Positions 55,868 through 64,000 of a stretch of DNA of 64,000 nucleotides are shown here, piece by piece. The notes under the pieces are model-generated. The model saw only the letters and a program-made list of their open reading frames with translations, ran no database searches and was not told the origin of the DNA. The translations under genes and the position numbers were made by a program. The stretch's first letter is position 1, and the number at the start of each line of letters is the position of its first letter. The stretch is from Macrotis lagotis (Eukaryota > Chordata > Mammalia > Peramelemorphia > Peramelidae). Where the stretch lies: the NCBI RefSeq assembly GCF_037893015.1, contig NC_133666.1, positions 655,490,869-655,554,868 of the forward strand. Direction: 5' to 3'.

Positions 55868-56460
55868 AGAATGGAAAAGACAATATATAAAAAACTCTGT
55901 CTACTCTTTGACCCAGCAATACTATTTGGTCTGTTTCCCAAGGCAATCAGGGAAAAAGGAAAACCGTTATGTTCTAAAATATTTATAGCAGCTCTCTTTG
56001 TGGTAGCAAAGACCTGGAAATTAAAGGGATGTCCATCAATTGGGGAATTACTGAATAAGTTGTGGTATATGATTGGGATAAAATAGGGAAATAATATTGT
56101 GCCATCAGAAATAATGAGCAGGTTCATTTTAGAAAAACAGGGAAAGACTTGTATGAATTAATGAAAAGTTAAATAAACAGATTCAAGAGAATATGTTATA
56201 TAGCATCAGCAATATTGTTCAAAGAACAACTGAGAATAGCTAAATCATTCTGAGTATTATAAATACTCCAATCAATTACAAAAGACTTATGAAGGAAAAT
56301 GCTATCTACCTCCAGAGAAAGAAGTGATGAAAAGAAGTTTGCCCAGTAGAGTTTTCCATATATTTATAAATCTGTGTGAAATGATGGCCTTTTCTAGTGA
56401 AGGGTAGGGAGGGAGGGAGGGAGTCTGGAATTTAAAATGCAAAAAAAAAGTTTTTAAAAG
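55868..56460 (+). mobile_element. Sense L1 3' region with A-rich end
   Basis: 'Tactctttgacccagcaata', 'tgtggtagcaaagacctgga', 'tccatcaattggggaattac', 'aatgctatctacctccagag' and a terminal A run follow L1 3' order. It is the opposite orientation to the element 850 bp upstream. Confidence 0.85.
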
Positions 56461-56464
56461 AGGG

Positions 56465-56635
56465 GATATAATCTAAACTAATTCCTTTATTGTACATATG
56501 GAGAAACTGAGACCCAGAGAGGAGAAGGGATTTTCCCAAGGTTCATATAAGCTACTTTTTTTTAGTAGCAGGACCAGGACTTTAAAACCCATGTCTTTTG
56601 ACTCTAGGGCCAGGACTTGTTCCATTCCACTCCCC
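56465..56635 (+). mobile_element. MIR-like CORE-SINE fragment
   Basis: 'Tggagaaactgagacccaga' and 'tcccaaggttcatataagct', ending 'ttttgactctagggccagga'. Confidence 0.6.
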
Positions 56636-57290
56636 TTCAACATCTAAGTCCTCTCAATATAAATAACAGCTCCCTTCCCCTTTTATCCTTGGTTTCAGTA
56701 GGCATCCTTTCATTAAAGCCCTTCATCAGTGGGCTCTTTTTGTTTGAAGACCAAGATGACAAACTCCCTTGGTTCCCTTCCATCCCCTGGGCCCACTGAT
56801 TACCTTGAGAACTGGTGCTTTTTGCTGGCGGTCTGAGCAGCTGGCAGTCACTTTAATGTTTCCTTTGGAAGGAACAAATTTTGGCAAGGAGCAGTTTTGT
56901 AAATATACTCTTCAAAGCGCAGTTTATGATGTAAGAATAGCCATTGTAAAAGACTATTTCCACGTCTCCCCCCTCCAACCCCCCCCAATCCCAGCTTCTG
57001 GGAGGAAAAGTCCTTGGTAAGTGGAGTCTATTATTAGTGGAATTGTTTAGGGAGCTCTCAGCTACATTATGAAGTTTGTAGAGGAACTCATTGTGTCCTG
57101 GAGGAAATTGTACCAAGCCCTTCTCAGTTCCTAACAATAGCTGGTCAAGAGGTCATTGACCGAATTTCCTAATTATCTCCTCTTTTTGTGTGTAGCTCCC
57201 ACTAGAGACTGGTGAATGACTGGTGAATAGGGCTGGGGGGTGGGGTGGGCGGGGACAATACTCTGGGCATGAGAAGGCCTGAATGTTGTA
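56636..57290. other. Intron 2 stretch, nothing recognised
   Basis: No exon, RNA gene or assignable repeat. Short C-rich patch at 56969-56987. Confidence 0.4.
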
Positions 57291-57319
57291 ACTACTCTGT
57301 ACTGAGTTTTATGGATGGG

Positions 57320-57895
57320 AACACTTTATTAGGAGTCAGGAGCCCTGGGTTCAAATTGTTAGGCTCTGTGACCTTGGACTTGATGCTCATCTTTCGTTTT
57401 TGGTTTGTTTCTTCCTCTGTAAAGTGATGATCAGGAATTCTTATACTTGGAGGTTGATTTTAGGGGATCTGTGAACTTGGAAGGGAAAAAAAATTCATCT
57501 TTATTTTCAACTAAGCATTTCTTTTAATTATTTTAAAAAGATTATTCTGAGTTAGGGGTCAGACTATCAAAGGGCTTCAGGACACACAAAAAAGTCAAGA
57601 ACTATTGGACTTAAATGATTCATAAAATAAGGGGTGGAAGAAGATGACCTCCAAAATCCCTTTCAGCTTTTCATGCAGTATCTGATGTCCTGGTAAAGTC
57701 CCTCCTACCTAGAAAGCCTCACTTTGCTTCTCTGTAAAGTGAGAAAAAGAAAACCTGTGTATCTTGGGCAATAAGCATTTATTAGGCACCTTTTGTATAC
57801 AAGACTCAGCACTCAGATGAAAACATGGTCCTTGCCCTCAGGGAACTCCCATGTCAACTGGGGAGAATATAACTGCCTCCAAAAAGGTATATTCA
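57320..57895 (+). mobile_element. Decayed CORE-SINE and an old dispersed repeat
   Basis: SINE core text at 57330-57430 ('ctgggttcaaattgttaggc'). At 57765-57870 'aagcatttattaggcacctt' and 'ccttgccctcagggaactcc' belong to the repeat also seen at 45600. Confidence 0.5.
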
Positions 57896-57904
57896 AGATT
57901 ATCC

Positions 57905-58125
57905 ATCAGTTGTTATCAATCTGACTCTTTGTGACTTCATTTGGGTTTTCTTGGCAAAACTCCTAGAGCACTTTACCATTTCCTTCTCCAGCTCATTTTA
58001 TAGATGAGGAAACTGAGGCAAACAGGGCTAAATGAATTACTCAGGGTCATATGATAAGTTTTAGAGGATAGATTTGAACTCAGATCTTTCTGATTCTAAA
58101 CCCAGCACCTTAACTACCCCACATT
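57905..58125 (-). mobile_element. MAR1-type SINE, antisense
   Basis: 'Ctgactctttgtgacttcat', 'ttgggttttcttggcaaaac', 'accatttccttctccagctc' and 'agatgaggaaactgaggcaa' are the reverse complement of the MAR1 tail and core. Confidence 0.85.
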
Positions 58126-58815
58126 CAAGACTGAATGAGGTTAATCTCCACTAGAAGGTTAATCTCTGAAGGAAGGCACTATAGGATGGGGGTTGGGAAT
58201 ACCAGGCCAGGAATCCTGGTTTGAACTGAGTCTTGAAGAAGCCAGGAAAGTCTGGAAGCAAGGGTGAGGAGAGGAAGAGGGAGAAAGAATGAGGAATGAA
58301 CCAAAAGGTCCCTGTGACTTTTGAAGGGTACAGTGAGGGAGGGGGGGAATATTGGGTTTGGGAGCAAGAGGCCTAGGCAGATCCATCACTTTGTCCTCTG
58401 GGACCTCAGTTTTTTCCTCTGTAAAATTAGTGAGTTGGATTAGTTGCCTCTAAGGTCCTTTCAGGCTTCAAGTCGATGAATCTTTGATTCTAGTCCAAAT
58501 CCCTCACTTTATGGTTGAGGAAACTGACTTTTCTTCCTTTTAATAGGACTTTGTAAACCCCAAAATGCCATCTAAAGGTCAACTATCATTCCTGTTGAGA
58601 CATTGTGGACACACTTGAACTGACTCAAGAGAACCACCATCTCTGACACTCACTGGGTCACCATGGACAACTCACCTGAGCCTCAAGCTACTCTCCAAAA
58701 CTCCCTTGGAAAGATTTGTCCCAGAAACAAAGTCATGGGTCTTTGATAGTTAAGCATTTGAAAACAAGAGCCTTATGAAATTGCCTTATGAAATCAAGAG
58801 CAACTCCAGGCCTTT
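58126..58815. other. Intron 2 stretch, nothing confident
   Basis: SINE-core scraps at 58390-58540. No exon. Confidence 0.4.
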
Positions 58816-58829
58816 GTAAAATGGGGGTG

Positions 58830-58988
58830 GGGTGAGGGGGCAGCTAAGTGGCACAGCAGATGGAGCATCAGCCCTGGAATCAGGAGGACCTAAGTTCAAA
58901 TTTGGCCTCAGACACTTAATAGTTGCCTAGCTGTATGACCTTGGGCAAGTCACTCAAACCCCATTGCCTTAAATAAAAAACTTAAAAA
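58830..58988 (+). mobile_element. tRNA-headed marsupial SINE with perfect 14-bp target duplication
   Basis: 'Gggggcagctaagtggcaca' to 'ccccattgccttaaataaaa'. It is flanked by 'gtaaaatgggggtg' at 58816-58829 and 58989-59002, itself the 'tgtaaaatggggataa' segment of an older SINE, so this is a SINE within a SINE. Confidence 0.93.
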
Positions 58989-59002
58989 GTAAAATGGGGG
59001 TG

Positions 59003-59415
59003 ATAAGCCTTGTCCCATTAGGATTATGGGGAAACTCTAATAGAGATAATTGGAAAGGCTTTTCAGGACCATGGAGATGGGAGGGGTTAATTTTACTTTG
59101 ACTGTGGAAATTGAGAATGGTTCATGTTTTTCTGCTATGCTAATAAATGTGTGAATGATAACAATGGTCCTTTCTAAAAAGGTTCACATAGTATGTTCCT
59201 ACCAAGAGCTCTGTGAGTGAGGCAAATACATTAGTCTCCTTATTTTACTGATGGGATACTGGGAGAGTCTTAAACTAGGAGTTTTCAGAGCAGGAACTCC
59301 AAGTCACTTTTCTGATGGTCTCAGCAGTGTTTTCCTGCCTCATGGAAGTTACATATGTGGACAAGTGTAGTACAGGTATACTTCATTTTTATTGCTCTTC
59401 CCTTTTTTGTACTTT
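59003..59415. other. Intron 2 stretch, nothing confident
   Basis: SINE tail wording near 59005-59080, otherwise unrecognised. Confidence 0.4.
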
Positions 59416-59419
59416 GCAA

Positions 59420-59565
59420 ATATTGCTTTTTTTTTTTTTTTGGCAAGGCAATGGGGTTAAGTGACTTGCCTAAGGCTACAGAGCTAGGTAATTATTGAGT
59501 GCCTGAGGCTGGATTTGAATTCAAGTCCCCTTGCCTATGGCTGGTGCTTTATTCATTACCCCTAA
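59420..59565 (-). mobile_element. tRNA-headed marsupial SINE, head degraded
   Basis: T-rich tail, 'ggcaaggcaatggggttaag', core, ending 'tggtgctttattcatta' without the usual head. Confidence 0.8.
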
Positions 59566-59910
59566 ACATAACTTTATTATGGGAGAAGTCAAAGTCAAAG
59601 GGGGAAGTACTGGGAAGTCAAAAAATTAATGGGATTTGCTTTATTGTGATAGTCACTTCACTATGGCAGTCTGGAACTGAACTCACAAAATCTCTGAGGT
59701 TTACCTTTATAGACTCTCTTATGGCAAGTGAGGCAAAGGGTTTTAGGGGAGTCAGTGAGGAAGAGAGCAGAAGATTAGATCAGTGATCAGGGAAGGTAGA
59801 ATGTAGGTCTCTGGTACTGATGTGTGGGGAAAAGAGGAATGAATGTCAGTGGAAGGTATATTTTAGGGATAGGGTTTGGCTGGAGTGGAGGACTCTGAAG
59901 GTATTGAGAA
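59566..59910. other. Intron 2 stretch, nothing recognised
   Basis: No exon or assignable repeat; a 95-codon ORF overlapping it has no recognisable features. Confidence 0.4.
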
Positions 59911-60240
59911 GAAATAAGCATCTAATATGTGTGAGGCACAGTGCTAAGTGGTTTGCAAATATTATCTCATTTGACCTTCACAGTAACCCTGGGAGGTAGG
60001 TGGTCCAATTATCCCCATTTTACAATTGTGGAAACTGATACTAGCCTCAAATACTTATTAGTTGTGTGAATCCTGAACAAATTACTTAAATCTCTCTCAA
60101 CCTCAATTTCTTCGTCTGTAAAATCGAAATAAGGATAGTACCTATCTTAGAGCATGATTTGAGTATAAGATGTGATAATATATGTAAAATATTCTGCAAA
60201 CTTTAAAATATCACATCATCATTGTTATTATCCTTATCAT
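59910..60240 (+). mobile_element. MIR followed by a CORE-SINE 3' half
   Basis: 'Gtgaggcacagtgctaagtg', 'attatctcatttgaccttca' and 'accctgggaggtaggtggtc' are MIR. 'Ttcttcgtctgtaaaatcga' and the ATT-rich end belong to a second SINE. Confidence 0.7.
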
Positions 60241-60535
60241 CCATGGGCAGCTAGGTAGTGAAATGGATAGAGCATTGACCTTGGAGTCAGCAGGACAGGA
60301 ATTTGAATCCAGCCTGAGATATTTGACTCATACTATCTGAGTGACCTTGGGCAAGTCATTTAACCCTGAATGCTTCAGATCCTGGGTCATTTCCAGGTGT
60401 CCTGATTCATATCTGGCATTGGACTTGGATGGCTCTGGAGAAGAAAGTGAGACCGGTGACTTAGCACAGGACCCCCTCATTCAATCCAATTCATGTGCTT
60501 GTCATGGCATTACCTTTCTGATGAAGAAGCAGTGT
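60241..60535 (+). mobile_element. Long composite marsupial SINE, sense
   Basis: Head 'gggcagctaggtagtgaaat', core 'ttgggcaagtcatttaaccc', then the tail half 'gatggctctggagaagaaag', 'gtgacttagcacaggacccc' and 'catggcattacctttctgat'. It is the complete sense version of the elements at 27655 and 46025. Confidence 0.85.
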
Positions 60536-60690
60536 AAAGAATACTGGGTTTGGAATTGGGGACCTGGTTTCAAATCCTCCATCTGCTAGTTACTATTTGT
60601 GTAACTAACCTCTGGGAGACTCAGTTTCCTCATCTGTAAAATGAGACAATACCTGATCTCTAAGTTCTTTTCCAGCCCCAGACCTATGAT
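60536..60690 (+). mobile_element. CORE-SINE fragment
   Basis: 'Gacctggtttcaaatcctcc' and 'ctcatctgtaaaatgagaca' mark the core. Confidence 0.65.
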
Positions 60691-61200
60691 GTCATATTTT
60701 CTCTCAGATTCTGGGGTTGGTTTCCATAAAGCAGAGTGATCAGTGTGAAGCGGGAAGGGGCCTCCTCCCACCCTTTCTCTGTGACTCCTCTTTCCTTCAT
60801 GGACTTTGATGCTTAATTTAAATCCAGGATATAGCTGTTCTTCCTTTCTCTCCATTTCCCTTCCCATCACTGGTGGGGGGGGGGGGGGGACTCTTCCCCA
60901 CAACTGCTGCCAGGGTTGGTCTTAGGGAAGGGGGATAATGACTCCTCAGGAAATCCAGGTTCCCTTAGATTAGCTCTGAGTGGTGACCTGGGGAAACCAT
61001 ATCGACACTGGTCTCCCCACCAAAGGGAAACACTACCATTTTGGACTCTCAGTTCCAGGCAATTTGGGAAGAGACCTATGACAGTCTTACTAATTTAAGA
61101 ATGAACCCATTTCCCAGAAATTACTCTGTGATATTGGTTGAGAGCTTCCTGTCAGTTGACTAGATGGATTGGTCTCTCTTCCCTAGGATTTATAATAGGG
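60691..61200. other. Intron 2 stretch with a 15-base G run
   Basis: The G run is at 60875-60889. Otherwise unrecognised. Confidence 0.45.
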
Positions 61201-61385
61201 AAGAAACCTAAAAGTCACTTAGCCTTGACAGTTCCCACTGTTATTTTATAAGCAAGGTCAGTTGAGTCCCAGAAGGGGGCAAGGATTCACCCAAATTAAT
61301 ACAAGTATTATGGAGCTAAGCTAGGATTTGAGCCCTGGTCCTTTACTTCCAAATCCACGATGTTTTTGCATTATCCTGCATTGAC
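61200..61385 (+). mobile_element. MIR-like SINE, decayed
   Basis: 'Taaaagtcacttagccttga', 'gcaaggtcagttgagtccca' and 'ctaggatttgagccctggtc' keep MIR order. Confidence 0.5.
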
Positions 61386-61875
61386 TATCTTAGATCTTGA
61401 TACTTACATTTTGACCAGAGAAATAGCGCAATATTTTCTGCATACTTTTCTCAAAGAGCTTTCCCTAGTGGAAAGTTTCTAAATATCCATTCTCCATTCA
61501 GTTCACTGATCTGCAGTGGTGCAAATAGCATGTAATCTGTGTAATAGTTGTTTACAATGTTTAATGGTGTTTTTCACCTCAGACCACAAGTTAGACACTT
61601 TCTGCTTGGAGTAGGGATTACAAAATGATGATCTGGTAACGCTTTGTATATTATAGTTTTTTTCCAGAGCAAGAACTATCTTTTTAAGTGGAATTCATTT
61701 TATTGGTGCATTTAAAGAAAATCAAAATTTTGAGGGGAGACAAAAAGGAAACTCGAAATCCTCCTAAGATTGGTCACTCCCTCATAATAAAGAACAATGA
61801 AGTAAAATCACTTGCTACAGTATTTACCTGCAGTACTGTATATAACATTCTGTCTGCTGTCAGGAAGGAGGTGCT
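61386..61875. other. Intron 2 stretch, nothing recognised
   Basis: AT-rich, no exon or assignable repeat. Confidence 0.4.
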
Positions 61876-61879
61876 TGTC

Positions 61880-62175
61880 CATATCTAGTCTCTGGGGCCA
61901 TCTTTATTGGTTCAATTTCCTTCAAGTTTACTGAAATTGTTTTCTTTTATTTCTGCTTATTTTCCTTCACATCAGTTCATGCAAGTCTTTCCATGGCTCT
62001 CTGAATTCCTCCTGTTTATCATTTCTTCCTGTATAATAATATTCATCTATCATATTTTTAGCTATTCCCCACTTAACTGTTACCCCTTGTGTCTCTTATT
62101 TTGCTGCCACAAAAAGTGCTGCTTGGACTATCAGAGGACATGGTGGAACTTTGTCTTTGGTTTTGTTTTTTTTTA
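61880..62175 (-). mobile_element. Antisense L1 3' fragment
   Basis: 'Catcagttcatgcaagtctt', 'tccatggctctctgaattcc' and 'ccacaaaaagtgctgcttgg' match the antisense L1 text near 7600-7760. Confidence 0.65.
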
Positions 62176-62715
62176 AACAGACCTAGGAATTTATTATTCT
62201 ATAAAGATATCAGTGATGAACTTCTACCAATTCAAGATGATTTCTTTTGCAGTTTAGAATCTTAAAGAGTTGTAAAGTGAGCCCGGGCAGAAGACTTTAA
62301 TTCATGTCTTCTTTACTCTTGAACACCGGCTCTGTATCTACCATGCCATGATGTTTCTCTTCTGAAATATTTTAAAATGGGATTTACAATCATCCCTCTT
62401 GGGCATCTCTATTGTTCTATGTCTATGAACTGATGTACCATCTGTTCTCTGATTTTTTTTTCATTTTAAGATGACATTGGCATATAACTCTTGTTCAAGT
62501 AGGAACAGGCATGCTCATTGGGCTCTGACTAGTGATAGTTGGTTTAGAAGAGATCCAGGGAAGCTCTTATGTCTTAGAAGCTTTGATTGATCTAGTTGTT
62601 CACTGGGGGATACGTTTTCTCCTTTAGGATAGGTGCCAACTCTTCCTGTGTGGTTCATATTCACAATTTTTCATAGGGTATCATCCCAATGTGTCAGAGA
62701 CTTTAATAAATTTAA
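62176..62715. other. Intron 2 stretch, nothing recognised
   Basis: No exon or assignable repeat. Confidence 0.4.
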
Positions 62716-62719
62716 TAAA

Positions 62720-62832
62720 TGTGAATCCTAGAGTTAGAATCAACTCTGATTTCAGACATTTACTAGCTGTGTGACCTTGGGCAAGTCATTTAACCTTGAT
62801 TGCCTCCAAAAACCAAAACAAAATTTAAAAAA
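62720..62832 (+). mobile_element. 5'-truncated tRNA-derived SINE
   Basis: 'Ctgatttcagacatttacta', 'gctgtgtgaccttgggcaag' and an A-rich tail. The head is missing. Confidence 0.75.
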
Positions 62833-62889
62833 TAGTCTGTATAGCCTTTGGGCTTTTTTTTGTTAGGCGTTTTCTTTATTATATGATTA

Positions 62890-63010
62890 TAAGACTTAAA
62901 ACTTGAAGGGACCTTGGTGGTCATTTCTTCTAACTCCCTCCTTTTACAGATGAGTAAATAGAGACTCAGAGAAACTCACTCAAAGTCATGTTAAGTGTCT
63001 GAGCCAGTTT
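62890..63010 (+). mobile_element. MIR-like CORE-SINE fragment
   Basis: 'Acttgaagggaccttggtgg', 'cttttacagatgagtaaata' and 'aactcactcaaagtcatgtt'. Confidence 0.6.
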
Positions 63011-63400
63011 GTGTTATGGAAAAATCAATGAGCCTCACTCCTAGGAAAGAGACCTGTGGAGGATCATAATGGTGGGAGACCAAGTTTAGGGTATCCCTGC
63101 TAGGGGGGATTGCTTGTTATCCTTTCATTCTACATTAAGAGATCTTAATGGGGATGGGGACGGGGGGGGGGGAGAATGTTTGTAAATTTGCTTCTAGCTT
63201 TTTTTAATGTTTTGATATCTATTTCAATATAAGTGATTTTCTCTGGAAATCATGATCCTGAGGATTCCATAAAAATAGAAAAGATTGAGAACTGCTCTGT
63301 TCTATATTGTGATTTTAAAGTACAGAGTCTTGGGATTTGGCTGCTATTTTAACCTATGATCTTCCTGGGACTTCAGGGTCCTCTAGCTTAAACCTATCTT
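63011..63400. other. Intron 2 stretch with an 11-base G run
   Basis: The G run is at 63162-63172. Nothing else is recognised. Confidence 0.4.
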
Positions 63401-63404
63401 GTAA

Positions 63405-63605
63405 TCATAGGATCAAAGATTTGGGGCCAGAACCATATAGATCATCTCATTCAATTCTTTCTCTAAAAAGATGAGCAACCAGAGTGCTAGGGATGCTAAG
63501 TGATTTGTCCAGTATCCCTCAAGGAGGAAGTATTAGAGGCAGAATTCAAACCCAGACTGGTTAATTCAAGGGTCATTTCTCTTCATGCTGTGACACATTA
63601 CCTCC
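63405..63605 (+). mobile_element. MIR-like SINE
   Basis: 'Ataggatcaaagatttgggg', 'tagatcatctcattcaattc' and 'aagtgatttgtccagtatcc', ending 'tgctgtgacacattacctcc'. Confidence 0.6.
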
Positions 63606-64000
63606 ACTGGAAAAAAATAGCCTTTAAAAATCTTAGAAAGACAAAGTCTATTGGGACAGGCTACTGCAAGGCTCCATAAACCAGAAAGCCTGAGATCAGT
63701 TTATGTGAGGCAGGGGTTGATTGCATGCTTACTATGCATGAGTCAACAGTAGGATTTGGCAGACAAAAAAGTTCCTATTCTCCCGGGCCTCATTGAGAGA
63801 GGCAGGGTCCAGAAGGAAGATGAGGAGTTCTGCCATATTCAGGTCACATCTGCACTTACCCTGTTCTATCTGGGAACTGCCTTTTGGGAAGAACATAGGC
63901 AAGCTGGAGGGTGGCTAGAAGAGGATTCCTATATACTGTCTAATAATTTTATGTTGATGCTGCATCTAATTTCCATCATACTCATTGTCTTCTCCCTCCA
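63606..64000. other. Window end, intron 2, nothing recognised
   Basis: No exon or assignable repeat before the window ends. Confidence 0.4.

Larger units (their letters stand above)
38758..64000 (+). other. INSR: INSR intron 2, first 25.2 kb (phase 1, incomplete)
   Basis: It begins with a normal GT donor. Exon 3, expected to encode the rest of the cysteine-rich region, was looked for in all three + frames and not found. Contents are repeats, listed separately. Confidence 0.85.

Noticed and set aside
778..62832. tRNA genes suggested by box A/B-like text
   Set aside because: Every case is the tRNA-derived head of a SINE, with the SINE core and tail attached.
38758..64000. INSR exon 3 or another gene within intron 2
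   Set aside because: No frame shows the cysteine-rich continuation expected of exon 3, and the ORFs present are short and without domains.

Overview
The window is nuclear DNA of a metatherian (marsupial) mammal carrying the 5' part of one protein-coding gene, the insulin receptor gene INSR, on the + strand. The marsupial call rests on the interspersed repeats: many copies of a tRNA-headed SINE beginning near 'ggggcagctaggtggc' and ending near 'cccattgccttgcaaaaa', RTE-tailed SINEs of MAR1 type, and L1 3' ends of a non-placental kind. Several SINEs carry the tail form 'cccatttgccttgcaaaaac', which I associate with Australian marsupials, perhaps a dasyurid; that part is inference. Repeat family names are assigned from memory, without a library search.

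Layout. 1-12.4 kb: repeat-rich DNA upstream of INSR (L2, L1 and SINE fragments, some nested). 11.37-12.53 kb: an imperfect tandem array split by a (TATC)n tract and an antisense L1 3' end, directly beside the promoter. 12.54-13.45 kb: a CpG island without a TATA box, the INSR promoter/5'UTR region, with a 14-codon upstream ORF. 13298-13394: coding part of exon 1 (signal peptide), ending at what looks like a GC splice donor. 13395-38205: intron 1 (24.8 kb). 38206-38757: exon 2 (552 bp), encoding the L1 insulin-binding domain and the start of the cysteine-rich region. 38758 to the end: the first 25.2 kb of intron 2, with no exon 3. Intron 2 holds the most striking object here, a 4.3-kb almost pure purine (GA-rich) minisatellite at 40222-44580.

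Only INSR coding sequence could be supported. Both introns visible here are phase 1 and exon 2 is a multiple of 3, so the frame runs exon 1 - exon 2 - (exon 3 outside). The hypothetical long ORFs in the polypurine block and in the CpG island are composition artefacts. No RNA gene, CRISPR array, provirus or second gene was recognised.
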